39,063 nt of DNA from an uncultured bacterium (GCA_938002815.1 CALKZT010000010.1:1-39063), one strand, 5' to 3'. Numbered from the stretch's first letter, positions 1-9,468 are shown. Notes: generated by a model not told the origin, from the letters alone. A program made the numbers and translations.

Positions 1-145
1 GCCCCCCCCTTTCCCCCAGCTTGGTCTCCAAGAGCCCAATCACCTTCTCCCTAAGGGGTGGAATATTGAGAGAGGAAAGAGTTATGCCCAAAAAGAGTAG
101 AAGCCCCAAGTTAAAGAGGCCAAAATAGGCCACGGCCTTAACCAA
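1..145 (-). CDS. tamB: TamB-like translocation/assembly protein, N-terminal fragment (runs off the window)
   Basis: On the minus strand, directly after the tamA stop, a frame stays open to the window edge. It translates to a short basic lead-in (around NGALVKAVAYFG) followed by a hydrophobic stretch (LFNLGLLLFLGITL) and then a charged region. That fits the single N-terminal inner-membrane anchor of TamB, which works with TamA in outer-membrane assembly, and tamA-tamB is a common gene pair. No ATG lies in this frame; TTG at 145 or GTG at 133 are the candidate starts, and neither has a clear ribosome-binding site. Identity rests on position and the single membrane segment, not on conserved TamB motifs, which would lie outside the window. 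Confidence 0.5.
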   Translation of the reverse strand, partial: MVKAVAYFGLFNLGLLLFLGITLSSLNIPPLREKVIGLLETKLGERGG

Positions 146-167
146 GGCCCCATTTAGGCTCTTTTTA

Positions 168-2096
168 TTAAAAGGCCTGGCCCACACTGAAGTACACCGC
201 AATATATCTATCCACACCCGCCCTTCGATTTAAGGGCGTAGCAACGTCGAGCCGTATTGGCCCCACCGGGGTAACAAACCTGAGCCCCAAACCTGTCCCA
301 AACCTGAAGGCCCCACTGCCATCCATGGGATATGATCTGTACACAGAACCTCCATCCAAAAATACCACCAAACCCAACCTCTCCCTTATCCTTTTCCTTA
401 GCTCTCCTCCAAACTCCATCAAGCCCTTCCCCCCGACCGGGGTCCCGCCCCGCAATTCCCCCAGATATTGATAGGCATAACCCCTCACCGATCCATCCCC
501 CCCTCCATAGAACCTTTCGTCTGCTGGCAGTGTATCCCTTGAGAGATTTCCTATAAAGCCCATATTCAGCTTGGCTGCAAATAGATAGCTTCTATCCTCT
601 GAGAGTGGTACATACACACTTCCCCCTGAATATACCTTCAGAAACTCCCTTCTTAATGGTATCAAATAGGAGGGATTTATGTTCAGAAATGCCCTGTAGC
701 CGTGAGATGGATTTAGAAGGTCGTCTACCTTAGATCTTCCTAACCTCAGTGGAAGAGAGATGAGACTATAGGAATCCTCAGAGCCACTCTGGGTCACCTT
801 ACCGTATTTGGCAGAGACCCCGTAACTCAGGGATAACCTCTTCCATCTGGGTACATTTACCATAGCGTCCCAGGAAAGGGTTGTGGCATCGTAGGCATCC
901 CCCTCCTCCTTTTTGTTTTGTAAAGACAGAGCCAAATCCTGGGGCCTTCCCCCTAAAAATGGCTTCATATACTCCAGCCTCTGATAGTATGTCTTACTGA
1001 GAAGTGCGCCTTTAAAAGCTAGCCTTTCTGCGCTCCCCTGGAGATTGGAGTCCTCCCACCCAAAGGATATGCCTGGCCCTTCGTATGTCCTGTAACTAAT
1101 GCCTCCTGCTATACTCCTGTATTTCCTCTCCTTCACCTCGGCAATTACGTCCAGTTTCGATCCCTCATCCAGTCTCTCCTTTGTCTTGATATTCACGGTG
1201 CTAAAGAGGTTGGACTGATAAAGAGCCCTCTGCAATTGCTCCAACCTTTGAAGGGAGAAGATCTCTCCTTCTTTCCAGGAAAGCATCCTTTCGAGGTATT
1301 CATATTTGGTCTTATCCAACCCACTTATCAAGAGCCTCCCGAAATGCCCGCGTGGCCCGGGATCAATCTCGTATTTTACATCCATGCCATTCTTGGTGTA
1401 ATCCACTATGTATTGCCTGTCCTGGATCTTGGGGAAGGGAAAACCCAAATTCTTAATCCCTTTGATCACCTCTTCTTCGCCCTTTAAAATGGCCTTGGTT
1501 TCACAGGGTAGGCCTTTGGCAACACCTGCATCCGCCATTATACCTATCACTGTATCCCTAAAGGCCTTCTCTTGGCCCTTTACTGAGACTTCGATTATAT
1601 CGAAGACAAACTGTGGCCCTGGTTCAACTCCAAACTCAGCAATGTAGCCTTCTTCTGTCTTTTTGATCTCTAAACTTATCTTGGGAGAATAATACCCATA
1701 GGACCTCATAATCTTCTCTATGGTGGTCTTGTCTTCCACCATCACAGCTTTGAGTATACCCTCTGAGATAACTATCTCTTTATCTTCTAGCCTCAGCGTC
1801 TCTATATTTTCAGATATCTCTTTCTTGATGGATTTGCTTATGTCACCGGAAATGACTGTTCTATAGATAAGATGCTCTTTAGCCCATAGAAGAGGGTTGT
1901 ATGCAAGAAAGATAAGAAAAATAACCACCCAGACCACGAACGGTCTGGGATGGGTTAAATTAACTATGGACAATTGGAAATACCTGTCTAAATCTCCTTT
2001 GGATACATGGACTCTATGAGATCTCCGTATTTCTTGTTTATTACCCTCCTTTTTAGCTTCATTGTAGGTGTGAGTTCCCCTGTCTGTTGGGTCCAT
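168..2096 (-). CDS. tamA: TamA/BamA-family outer-membrane assembly protein (Omp85)
   Basis: The N-terminal half looks like POTRA repeats (for example around VEPGPQFVFDIIEVSVKG and IDPGPRGHFGRLLISG). The C-terminal half is a beta-barrel with the Omp85 signature FYGGGDGSVRGY and ends in a terminal Phe, as expected for a barrel recognised by the Bam machinery. Together with the TamB-like gene that follows it would insert proteins into the outer membrane, so the host is diderm. The ATG at 2096 overlaps the ligase gene upstream by about 108 bases, and the first 40 or so residues read like a shadow of that gene. A signal-peptide-like stretch begins near residue 52 (FVVWVVIFLIFLAYNPLLWA), so the true start is probably a downstream TTG or GTG near 1971-1930. 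No good ribosome-binding site decides it. Confidence 0.85.
   Translation of the reverse strand: MDPTDRGTHTYNEAKKEGNKQEIRRSHRVHVSKGDLDRYFQLSIVNLTHPRPFVVWVVIFLIFLAYNPLLWAKEHLIYRTVISGDISKSIKKEISENIETLRLEDKEIVISEGILKAVMVEDKTTIEKIMRSYGYYSPKISLEIKKTEEGYIAEFGVEPGPQFVFDIIEVSVKGQEKAFRDTVIGIMADAGVAKGLPCETKAILKGEEEVIKGIKNLGFPFPKIQDRQYIVDYTKNGMDVKYEIDPGPRGHFGRLLISGLDKTKYEYLERMLSWKEGEIFSLQRLEQLQRALYQSNLFSTVNIKTKERLDEGSKLDVIAEVKERKYRSIAGGISYRTYEGPGISFGWEDSNLQGSAERLAFKGALLSKTYYQRLEYMKPFLGGRPQDLALSLQNKKEEGDAYDATTLSWDAMVNVPRWKRLSLSYGVSAKYGKVTQSGSEDSYSLISLPLRLGRSKVDDLLNPSHGYRAFLNINPSYLIPLRREFLKVYSGGSVYVPLSEDRSYLFAAKLNMGFIGNLSRDTLPADERFYGGGDGSVRGYAYQYLGELRGGTPVGGKGLMEFGGELRKRIRERLGLVVFLDGGSVYRSYPMDGSGAFRFGTGLGLRFVTPVGPIRLDVATPLNRRAGVDRYIAVYFSVGQAF
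1928..1949 (-). terminator. Hairpin with trailing T-rich tract between the ligase gene and tamA
   Basis: A perfect 8-bp stem (CCCAGACC with GGTCTGGG, 6-nt loop) lies about 40 bases past the acyl-CoA ligase stop. On the minus strand it is followed by five bases and then a T-rich run (TTATTTTTCTT). It could be a weak intrinsic terminator or attenuator separating the ligase from tamA. It overlaps the putative TamA signal-peptide codons, so it may also be chance. Confidence 0.3.
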
Positions 2097-3832
2097 TCTG
2101 TACTCAAAAGTGTAAATTTGCGGATCTGCTCTACCCTTGCAAATATACTCATCAGGGTCTCTATCTCCTTTTGGTAGAGCTCCAAAACCTTTGGATGTTT
2201 CACCAGCTCCTCCCTGGAAGAGGGGCTGATATTGTTCTCAGAGGCCCAGGCCTCTAACTGCTCGAAATTTGGCACAATTAGGGCAGAGAGATATTTTCGA
2301 TTGTCTCCTATTACGGCCACCTGCTCTATGAACTTGGACTCCTTTAACCTATTTTCTATGTTTTGTGGGGAGATATTCTTTCCCCCTGAGGTTACTATGA
2401 TCTCCTTCAGCCTATCTGTTATGGCCAGATATCCGTCTTGGTCAATAACACCCACATCCCCGGATCTAAAAAATCCGTCCTCCGTAAAGACCTCTCTTGT
2501 AGCCTTTTCATCCCTATAATAACCCTTCATCACCTGGGGACCTTTTATAAGTACCTCCCCTTCCTCTGAGAGCTTTATGGTCGTCCCAGGGACTGGTGGC
2601 CCCACTGTGCCAGGTTTGATGAGGTAATATCTATTGACATTGGTTATAGGTGTTGTCTCGGTGAGCCCGTATCCTTCCAGCACCACTATCCCCATCCCGA
2701 GAAAAAACTCTGCATCCCCCACAGAAAGGGGCCCACCCCCTGAAACAGCAAACCTGAGCCTGTCCATGCCCAAGGCCCTCTTTAGCTTGCGGAAGATGAG
2801 CCGATCCGCAATGGCGTATTTAATCGCAAACACCCCTCGCCTCTTTTTGTCCTGGCAGACATAGGGAAGGTTCTGCCTCCCTATACTCATCGCCCACTCA
2901 AAGAGCCTCTTTTTGGAATCAGGGGCCTGGGCCACCTTTGCAAGGACTCCTGCACGGATCTTTTCATAAAGCCTAGGGACACTCACAATGCATGTGGGTC
3001 TTACCTCCAGGAGATTCTCCTGAAGCCTTGAGAAATCCTCTGCAAAGGCCACCTTTGCCCCCCATGCCATGGGCATGTAATAACCTGCCGTCCTCTCAAG
3101 GGAATGACTGAGGGGCAGAAAAGATAAGAGCACATCCTCCTCAAAGACCTGATCCCAGAAATCATGGAGGGCCTGGTACACATTATATAGGAAATTTCCA
3201 TGGCTCAGCATTACCCCCTTTGGAGGCCCGGTTGTACCCGATGTGTACATAATGGTGGCAAGATCATCTATGCCTATTTGCCTCAAAGAGGCCTCTATGT
3301 CTATACCCACCCCTTTCCCCTCTAAAAGGGCCCTATCCATGTTGAAGACCCCATCCCCTGACCTCTCCTCTACGGGATCCATGGCCACCACAAACCCCAA
3401 TTGGGGGAGCTCATCCCTTATTTCCATTATCTTCTGGAAGTGCTCGTGCTTGCCTACCACACACCCCACTGCCCCTGAGTGCTCTAATATATACTTGGCC
3501 TCATAGCTGGAATTTGTGGCATATATGGGTACGTCAATGGCCCCCAGTGAAAGGATTGCAAGATCCGATACCCACCACTCGTATCTATTAGGGGAAAAGA
3601 TGGCCACCCTATCGCCTTTTTGAACTCCCAAGGACTTTAGGAAACCGGCAAGGGAATTTACCATTGAGGCCATCTGGTTCCAGGAGAGGTCCTTCCACCC
3701 CGACTCAGTCTTGTAAGAGACGCAGGCCTTATTCCCATATTTGGAGACCTGTTTGAAAAAGAGCCCTGGTACTGAATGAATCCCCTCCTGTAAGAGCTCT
3801 TCAATAAGGGAACTGGGTGGAGTGGTGAGCAT
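1988..3832 (-). CDS. FadD-like AMP-forming acyl-CoA synthetase
   Basis: A 614-residue member of the ANL adenylate-forming family, which activates a carboxylic acid with ATP and CoA through an acyl-AMP. Visible motifs are the phosphate-binding loop (MYTSGTTGPPKGVMLSH), the GYGLTETTP motif, the hinge region (RSGDVGVIDQDGYLAITDRLKE) with GGKNISPQNIE, and a C-terminal lysine region (TPTMKLKRRV). Length and motifs match the long-chain FadD15-like branch better than compact benzoate-CoA ligases of about 520-550 residues, so I do not call it BamY. Its start overlaps the end of the ferredoxin gene by 32 bases and is preceded by a good GAGGAGG site. Being in the same run as the redox genes, it may supply CoA esters to this cluster, but the substrate is unknown. 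Confidence 0.88.
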   Translation of the reverse strand: MLTTPPSSLIEELLQEGIHSVPGLFFKQVSKYGNKACVSYKTESGWKDLSWNQMASMVNSLAGFLKSLGVQKGDRVAIFSPNRYEWWVSDLAILSLGAIDVPIYATNSSYEAKYILEHSGAVGCVVGKHEHFQKIMEIRDELPQLGFVVAMDPVEERSGDGVFNMDRALLEGKGVGIDIEASLRQIGIDDLATIMYTSGTTGPPKGVMLSHGNFLYNVYQALHDFWDQVFEEDVLLSFLPLSHSLERTAGYYMPMAWGAKVAFAEDFSRLQENLLEVRPTCIVSVPRLYEKIRAGVLAKVAQAPDSKKRLFEWAMSIGRQNLPYVCQDKKRRGVFAIKYAIADRLIFRKLKRALGMDRLRFAVSGGGPLSVGDAEFFLGMGIVVLEGYGLTETTPITNVNRYYLIKPGTVGPPVPGTTIKLSEEGEVLIKGPQVMKGYYRDEKATREVFTEDGFFRSGDVGVIDQDGYLAITDRLKEIIVTSGGKNISPQNIENRLKESKFIEQVAVIGDNRKYLSALIVPNFEQLEAWASENNISPSSREELVKHPKVLELYQKEIETLMSIFARVEQIRKFTLLSTEWTQQTGELTPTMKLKRRVINKKYGDLIESMYPKEI

Positions 3833-4313
3833 ATCTGGTCCTCCTCTTGTCTATTTCTTCAAGCCTATCTGCCACTCCAAAGCTGAGGCAATGGCTTATG
3901 CATATGGTAACACAGGCAGGTTTTAGTCCCTTATCTACCCTGTCCTTGCAGTAGTCACACTTCACCACCTTTCCCTTGGTCAGGTCGAACTGAGGGGCCC
4001 CCCAAGGACAGGCATACATACAGGACTTACAACCTACGCAAAGCTCCTCTTGAACATAGACTATTCCGTCCTCTGGCCTCTTTTTCATTGCACCGGTGGG
4101 ACATGCATAAACACACCAGGGTTCCTCGCAATGGAAACAGGGCATGAATATAAACTGTCCAAGGGGTTTTGACTCCACTATGGCTGGTCCTAAGGCTATC
4201 ACTTCCAAAGGCCTTGGCCCCACACCAATCCCCTTTACCACCTTACATACAATGGTACAGGCCCCACATCCTATGCATCTCCACCTGTCTTGGATCAAGG
4301 CATATTTGCTCAT
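3801..4313 (-). CDS. Four-cluster ferredoxin-type subunit of a molybdopterin oxidoreductase
   Basis: A 170-residue protein of the DmsB/HybA/CooF type with cysteine groups in order: CIGCGACTIVC, CFHCEEPWCVYAC, CVGCKSCMYAC, and CDYC with a late CVTIC. This is the usual arrangement for four [4Fe-4S] clusters that wire a catalytic subunit to an acceptor. Its ATG overlaps the stop of the molybdopterin enzyme gene by four bases (ATGA), so the two are translationally coupled and almost certainly form one enzyme. No signal peptide or membrane segment is visible, so the pair looks cytoplasmic unless an anchor is encoded elsewhere. Confidence 0.88.
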   Translation of the reverse strand: MSKYALIQDRWRCIGCGACTIVCKVVKGIGVGPRPLEVIALGPAIVESKPLGQFIFMPCFHCEEPWCVYACPTGAMKKRPEDGIVYVQEELCVGCKSCMYACPWGAPQFDLTKGKVVKCDYCKDRVDKGLKPACVTICISHCLSFGVADRLEEIDKRRTRYAHHSTQFPY

Positions 4314-6409
4314 AGCTGCCTCCTCAAGGGAGAGATCTTCACAAAGGTCTCATGGAGTCCAGGGCTTCCCCCTACCATGTCCGTTATATTTTCCTGCAAC
4401 ATGGCATCTGAGATCCCTTTATTGTAAGCCCTCCCTAAGCCCTTGGACTCATGTCCAAAGCCATGGAGTAAGAACACACAGTCTGGATGGATCAAATCTG
4501 TCACAAAGGCCTTTATAGTTCCACTTCCCACAGATGAGGAGATCTCAACTAGGCTCCCATTTTGAATCCCAAGCTCCTTTGCCCTCTTGCCATTTATCCA
4601 TAGGATATTTTCAGAAAGCCTTTCGTTCAGATAGGGGTTGTTTTGGGTAGACACATGGGTATGCAAGACACATCTACCCACTACCAGTCTAAAGGTATCT
4701 CTCTCTGGCCTTTTGACCTTCTCATAGGGGGGGAAGGAACTGAAACCCCTTTCCTCCAAGAGACTCGATTTGAACTCTATCTTTTTGGAAGGTGTCTTAA
4801 GCCTTAACCCGTCCTTTCTGTCCCAGAATATCTGGTTATCGGTATAGGCAACGAAGCCCTTCTTCATGAAATCTTCCATGGTAAAACCGGTCCCTTCCAG
4901 CTGCCACTTTACCAGCTCTTCCATGGATTCGTAAGGAAAATATCTCTCAAGACCAAGCCTCTTGGCCAATTCCTTGATTATTACTGCATACTCCCTCGTA
5001 TCATACCTGGGCTCCACTGCCTTTTGTCTCAGGAACAATTGTGGTTTTAGCCCATTGGCCTGCTGCACAGGATCCAGCCGCTCCAAATACATGGACTCAG
5101 GTAAGACCACATCCGAATACCAGGCTATGTCGCTAAAATTTACGTCCACAGTCACTATCAGATCCAGCTTACCCAATGCCTCCTTTGTGGTGGACTGCTC
5201 TGGAATGGAGTGAAGGGGCTCAAACCTGTTTACAATCAATGCCTTTATGGGATAGGGATCCTCACTAAGGATTGCCCTCGCAAGCATCTGGGGTACACCG
5301 TGATTGGGGTCAGGCAAGGGGAAGGCCTCTGTCCCCACCTTGTCGAATCTCACTTGGGATACCTTGGGGAGGCCTTCCTGGTCTGTGAGCTTTCTGGGGG
5401 CCTTCCTCCCCACTTCGCCTGGGCCCTTTTTGAAGAAAATACCCCCTTTTGTCTCCACTGAGCCCATGAGGACATTTAGCATCAAGATGGATCTTCTGAG
5501 GTATATTTCGTTTTTGTAGTGGGCGCCCCTATAACCATAGTGGAAGATCACATTGGGCCTCTGCTCGCCTAATTCCCTTGCAAGGTCCACTATCTCCTTT
5601 TGGGGTATCCCTGTTTCCTCCTCCGCCCATTGGGGTGTATAAGGTTCCACAAGCTCCCTCAGCTCCTTTAGGCCCAAAACCCATCTCTCCACAAACTCCT
5701 GGTCATATAGGCCCTCTTTTAGGATGACATGCATGAGACCGTAATTTAGTGCCAGGTCTGTCCCGGGCCTGATCATCCAGTATCTATGGGCCTTCAGGGC
5801 GGTTGTGGTAACCCTTGGGTCTATATAGGTGAGTTTTGCACCCTTTGCCATGGCATCCAGTACATTGTTTACACCCTTTACCTCCACTGCCTCGAAGAGG
5901 TTCCTGCCATAGAGTATCAAGTGTTTTGTGTTGGCATAGTCTATGCCGATTTCTGCATCTGTGTACCCAAAGAGGGATCTGCAAGCGGTATTCACAGACC
6001 CCTTGCACAGGGCATCGTGGGAGAAATAGTTGGGAGAACCTATGGCCCTCAAAAAGGTCTTACTCACATGGGTAGCGAGGTTTGCCCTCTCCCCTAAGAC
6101 CACACTCTGGCCTCCATATCTCTCAATTATCTCCTTTAGCCTGCCTGAGACATAATCCAGTGCCTCATCCCAGCTTGCCTTTCTAAATTCCCCAGAACCC
6201 CTTGGTCCTGTCCTGATCAGAGGATATTTTAGCCTCTGGTCATCCTCCATGAGGGCAATACCTGCAACCCCCTTTGGGCACAAACTCCCCTCGATCCCCC
6301 CCACATGGGGATTGCCTTGGATCCACAACACCCTTGCCCCTTCCACCTCCACTTCTATGGGGCATCTCACGGTACACATAAAGCACAGGCTATAAACCTT
6401 TCTTGCCAT
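4310..6409 (-). CDS. Molybdopterin (bis-MGD) oxidoreductase catalytic subunit, Cys-type, possibly formate dehydrogenase-like
   Basis: A DMSO-reductase/CISM-family catalytic subunit, 699 residues from the ATG at 6409, which has a GGAGG site at normal distance. The upstream GTG at 6415 sits too close to that site. An N-terminal [4Fe-4S] motif (C9, C12, C16, C44) precedes the first Mo-pterin region. The likely metal-ligand cysteine is C135 in HDALCKGS, so it is not a selenoenzyme. There is no twin-arginine signal, which suggests a cytoplasmic enzyme. fdhD directly upstream argues for a formate dehydrogenase-like role, but the sequence around the active cysteine is also reminiscent of polysulfide or thiosulfate reductases, and no quinone-reducing membrane subunit is present. 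Family confident, substrate not. Confidence 0.85.
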   Translation of the reverse strand: MARKVYSLCFMCTVRCPIEVEVEGARVLWIQGNPHVGGIEGSLCPKGVAGIALMEDDQRLKYPLIRTGPRGSGEFRKASWDEALDYVSGRLKEIIERYGGQSVVLGERANLATHVSKTFLRAIGSPNYFSHDALCKGSVNTACRSLFGYTDAEIGIDYANTKHLILYGRNLFEAVEVKGVNNVLDAMAKGAKLTYIDPRVTTTALKAHRYWMIRPGTDLALNYGLMHVILKEGLYDQEFVERWVLGLKELRELVEPYTPQWAEEETGIPQKEIVDLARELGEQRPNVIFHYGYRGAHYKNEIYLRRSILMLNVLMGSVETKGGIFFKKGPGEVGRKAPRKLTDQEGLPKVSQVRFDKVGTEAFPLPDPNHGVPQMLARAILSEDPYPIKALIVNRFEPLHSIPEQSTTKEALGKLDLIVTVDVNFSDIAWYSDVVLPESMYLERLDPVQQANGLKPQLFLRQKAVEPRYDTREYAVIIKELAKRLGLERYFPYESMEELVKWQLEGTGFTMEDFMKKGFVAYTDNQIFWDRKDGLRLKTPSKKIEFKSSLLEERGFSSFPPYEKVKRPERDTFRLVVGRCVLHTHVSTQNNPYLNERLSENILWINGKRAKELGIQNGSLVEISSSVGSGTIKAFVTDLIHPDCVFLLHGFGHESKGLGRAYNKGISDAMLQENITDMVGGSPGLHETFVKISPLRRQL

Positions 6410-6423
6410 GGGCACCTCCTCCC

Positions 6424-7263
6424 CTATAACTGAGACCTGCCTCTATCAAAGAGGGGCCTTGGGCCAATCCCCAAAAATCTCTCATGACCACAGTACACAA
6501 TAGGCCTTTTTAAAACCCCCAGGGAGACCAAGGACATATTCAAAGACCTGGCCAGATCCACTGCCAGAGAAGTAGGTCTTGAGGCAGCCACAATCACAGG
6601 TATCTTTGCCCTGGCTGCCTTTTGAACCAGCTCGTAGCTGATCCTGGATGAAAGGATTAGAAGCTTGGCCTCAGACAATCTTCTATCCAAAAATAGCTTC
6701 CCAACGGCCTTGTCCAGGGCATTGTGCCTTCCCACGTCCTCTGAAATGGAAAGGAGTTGGAAATCCTTGTCAAATATGGCCGCTGCATGGCTGGCCTTCG
6801 TCCTCTGGTAGAGCACCTGATGGGACTTCAGTCCCTCCAGGCACTCCACTGCCCTCTCCAAATCTATCCTATCGGAGTGGGATAGAGGCAAGACCACCTG
6901 TTTTAGGTCCTGGACCAGTTCCTTCCCGCATATCCCACAACTGGTCTGGCTCACAAAACCTTTCCTTTCAAGGATATGGCCAATCTTAGAGGCCCTCTCT
7001 GGGGTCACAGTGAGTGTAACCACATTACTATCCTCACCGCCACAATAGGCAATGGTCTGGATGTCCTCTGGCAGGTCTATAACACCCTCTCCAAGACAAA
7101 AACCTGCCACATGGGGGTACTCCTCCCCTGGTGTCCTCATAACCACAGCATAGGGCTGGCCCTGAATCCTTATGGAGAGGGGTTCCTCTTGGATAAGCTC
7201 CAAGTCTGGTAGCCCAGCTTCAGCAGAAGACCCAAAGGATTTTTCCCCCATAAGCTGATCCAC
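6424..7263 (-). CDS. fdhD: FdhD, sulfur-transfer protein for molybdenum cofactor sulfuration
   Basis: FdhD moves sulfur from a cysteine desulfurase to the bis-MGD cofactor before it is inserted into formate dehydrogenases. The protein shows the sulfur-carrying CGICGK motif (CxxC), the conserved AGFCLGEGVI segment and the DVGRHNALDKAVG motif. Length (279 residues) is normal. The start used is GTG at 7263, three bases after a GGGAGGGAA stretch; an ATG four codons further in is possible. It lies 14 bases upstream of the molybdopterin enzyme, its likely client. Confidence 0.93.
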   Translation of the reverse strand: MDQLMGEKSFGSSAEAGLPDLELIQEEPLSIRIQGQPYAVVMRTPGEEYPHVAGFCLGEGVIDLPEDIQTIAYCGGEDSNVVTLTVTPERASKIGHILERKGFVSQTSCGICGKELVQDLKQVVLPLSHSDRIDLERAVECLEGLKSHQVLYQRTKASHAAAIFDKDFQLLSISEDVGRHNALDKAVGKLFLDRRLSEAKLLILSSRISYELVQKAARAKIPVIVAASRPTSLAVDLARSLNMSLVSLGVLKRPIVYCGHERFLGIGPRPLFDRGRSQL

Positions 7264-7338
7264 TTCCCTCCCTGGCTAGGGGAAAGCATATTATAAGACG
7301 TAGGCATAGTCAACAAAGCCAAACATAGGTCTCGGGGG

Positions 7339-9468
7339 CTAAACCGAGCGCGATCTCCTTCTACATTCAGGGCAGAGGTCTTCCTCTAAGGCAATCCTTT
7401 GGTGATACGGCAGTCCATTTTGGATAAAACCCCTCTGAAACGGGGCGATATAATCCAGTCCACAGGATTTGCATTTGACAGCCTCATGGGAGGCAAGCAC
7501 CATCCCCACCAGGCTGAGACTTAGTATAGATCCCTCCTTCTCAAGGGTAATGGCACCAGTGGGACAGTTTATAGCACAGGCACCACACCCTATGCAGGCC
7601 TCTTTGGCCCTCTCTGGATCAGTCTCTTGTGGACGGTCCTTTACAAAGGAGAATCTCAATGCCCCTATCTGCATCCCTTCCCTGCACACAGAGACGCACC
7701 TTCCACAGCCGGTGCAGACATCACACCTCAAGCACCTCTCCCCCTCCTTTTGGGCCTCAAGGCCTCCCACCTCCTCTATCACCTCCTTGAAGGAACAGAC
7801 CCTCTCCCCTCCCTCAATACAATGGGGTTCCAGTCTCGACCTCAAGAGGCTCTCTGAGGCAGCTCTTCTAATACCAGGCACCTTCACGTATCTTTTGGGC
7901 AAAAGGGGCATACTATCCATGGCCCTCTTTTCCAGATATGCCTTGATGGCATAGGCAGCCCTCTTCCCCTGCTCCACTGCCTCTATCACACTGCTGGGAC
8001 CCAACACAAGGTCCCCACCAGCAAAGATGCCCTCCACCCGGGTCATCAAGGTCTCGGGATCCACGAAGATTCGGCCTTTTTCTTTGAAACTGAGGCCTTC
8101 CACATCACAAAGAGAGCTCCTATCAACCTCCTGGCCTATGGCTGGTATAATTATATCTGCCAAGACGAGATGCTCAGATCCCTTAATGGGCACGGGCTGC
8201 CTCCTCCCAGAGGCATCTGGTGCACCCAATTCGTTTTCTATACATATGAGGCCTTTGAGCCTTCCCTCTTCCACCACTATCTTCACAGGAGAGACCAAGA
8301 ATCTAAAGGCTACCCCCTCTTCCAGGGCTGCCTGGATCTCTTCTCTATGGGCTGGCATCTCTTCCCTTGTGCGTCTATAAAGCAAAACCACATTCCTTGC
8401 ACCCTTTCGAACAGAGGTCCTGACACAGTCTATGGCGGCATTCCCACCCCCTATTACCACCACATCCTTTCCTGAAACCATTTCCTGTTTTTCACCGTCC
8501 CTCAAGAAGCTGAGGCAATCCACCACGTGGGAATGGTCTTCATTTTCTATCCCCAGTTTAGGGGAACACCAGGCCCCTAAGGCCAAAAAGATGGCCCTAT
8601 AGCCTTTGGATCGAAGGGCCTCCAAAGAGAGGTCTTGCCCAAATTTAGTATTCGTCTGAATCTCCACCCCTAAGGATGCGATAATTTGTATCTCTCTGTC
8701 CAGGACCTCTTCAGGCAGCCTGTATCTGGGGATCCCATACCTTAAAAGGCCCCCTGCCTTTGGCATAGCCTCAAAGATGGTGGAGCCTATCCCCAATTTC
8801 CTCAAAAAATACCCACAACTGAGCCCAGCAGGACCAGATCCCACTATGGCCACCTTCTCCGCCACTTTCAAAGGAGGGAGGTTTCTGGGGCCCTTTGCAC
8901 TCTCTATCCCCTTGTCATAGGCGACCCTTTTTAGGAGGCATATGGCCACAGGTTTGTCCACATGAGCCCTTCTGCAGGCCTCCTCACAGGGATGTACACA
9001 GACCCTCCCCAATATCCCAGGGAAGGGGATGTCTTCCCACAAGATCTCCAGTGCCCTTCCATATTCCCCCCTCCCCACCAGGGCCACATATGTGGGCACA
9101 TCCACCTTTCCGGGACAGGCAATCTGACAAGGAGCCCCCTTCAATGGCGCACACTCCCCAGATGGGCAATAGAGGGCCTTTACATGGGATTCATATATGG
9201 GTCTATTTTTCTCCAAATCCTCCCACAACTCTTCCAGGAGGAGATTTAACCGGGGCTCTTTATAGGCCCCCCTTTCCCTCTGAAGAAGGGTTAAGAGGGA
9301 ATCAAAAGGTGCATTCTTTACCCTTCCCCAGATGATATCTTCATAGATAAAGAGGAGGCGATTTAGGGGCTCAAGGTCCCCCAATTGACCCTTTAGCCCT
9401 AAGATCCTCTCTCTCGACCTCTGGACTGGACATCCCTCTCTTTCCACTGGGAGCTCCTCAGGCCCCAA
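7339..9468 (-). CDS. GltD-like FAD/NAD(P) oxidoreductase with extra Fe-S domains
   Basis: A 709-residue flavoprotein. The N-terminal third carries the cysteine-rich [4Fe-4S] region typical of GltD/NfnB proteins (CPSGECAPLKGAPCQIACPG, then CVHPCEEACRR). Next come an FAD fold (VAIVGSGPAGLSCGYF) and an NAD(P) fold (VVVIGGGNAAIDC), followed by a C-terminal double ferredoxin (CTGCGRCVSVC, CIGCGACAINC) and a CxxC/CxxC ribbon (CKSCG, CPEC). It should pass electrons between NAD(P)H and Fe-S carriers and is a plausible electron partner of the molybdopterin enzyme encoded after fdhD. The start is TTG at 9468, so the exact N-terminus is uncertain. The gene follows the terminator-like hairpin after bamI and may have its own promoter. 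Confidence 0.87.
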   Translation of the reverse strand: MGPEELPVEREGCPVQRSRERILGLKGQLGDLEPLNRLLFIYEDIIWGRVKNAPFDSLLTLLQRERGAYKEPRLNLLLEELWEDLEKNRPIYESHVKALYCPSGECAPLKGAPCQIACPGKVDVPTYVALVGRGEYGRALEILWEDIPFPGILGRVCVHPCEEACRRAHVDKPVAICLLKRVAYDKGIESAKGPRNLPPLKVAEKVAIVGSGPAGLSCGYFLRKLGIGSTIFEAMPKAGGLLRYGIPRYRLPEEVLDREIQIIASLGVEIQTNTKFGQDLSLEALRSKGYRAIFLALGAWCSPKLGIENEDHSHVVDCLSFLRDGEKQEMVSGKDVVVIGGGNAAIDCVRTSVRKGARNVVLLYRRTREEMPAHREEIQAALEEGVAFRFLVSPVKIVVEEGRLKGLICIENELGAPDASGRRQPVPIKGSEHLVLADIIIPAIGQEVDRSSLCDVEGLSFKEKGRIFVDPETLMTRVEGIFAGGDLVLGPSSVIEAVEQGKRAAYAIKAYLEKRAMDSMPLLPKRYVKVPGIRRAASESLLRSRLEPHCIEGGERVCSFKEVIEEVGGLEAQKEGERCLRCDVCTGCGRCVSVCREGMQIGALRFSFVKDRPQETDPERAKEACIGCGACAINCPTGAITLEKEGSILSLSLVGMVLASHEAVKCKSCGLDYIAPFQRGFIQNGLPYHQRIALEEDLCPECRRRSRSV

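Noticed and set aside
1972-2096. The first 40 or so residues of the longest TamA frame
   Set aside because: They lie inside the acyl-CoA ligase gene and precede a signal-peptide-like stretch, so TamA probably starts later.
1988-3832. Calling the acyl-CoA ligase a benzoate-CoA ligase (BamY)
   Set aside because: Its length and motifs fit FadD-like long-chain synthetases better, and no aromatic-acid specificity motif could be recognised.
8895-9335. A 146-residue proline/histidine-rich plus-strand ORF
   Set aside because: It lies wholly antisense to the GltD-like gene and has the biased composition of a shadow frame.
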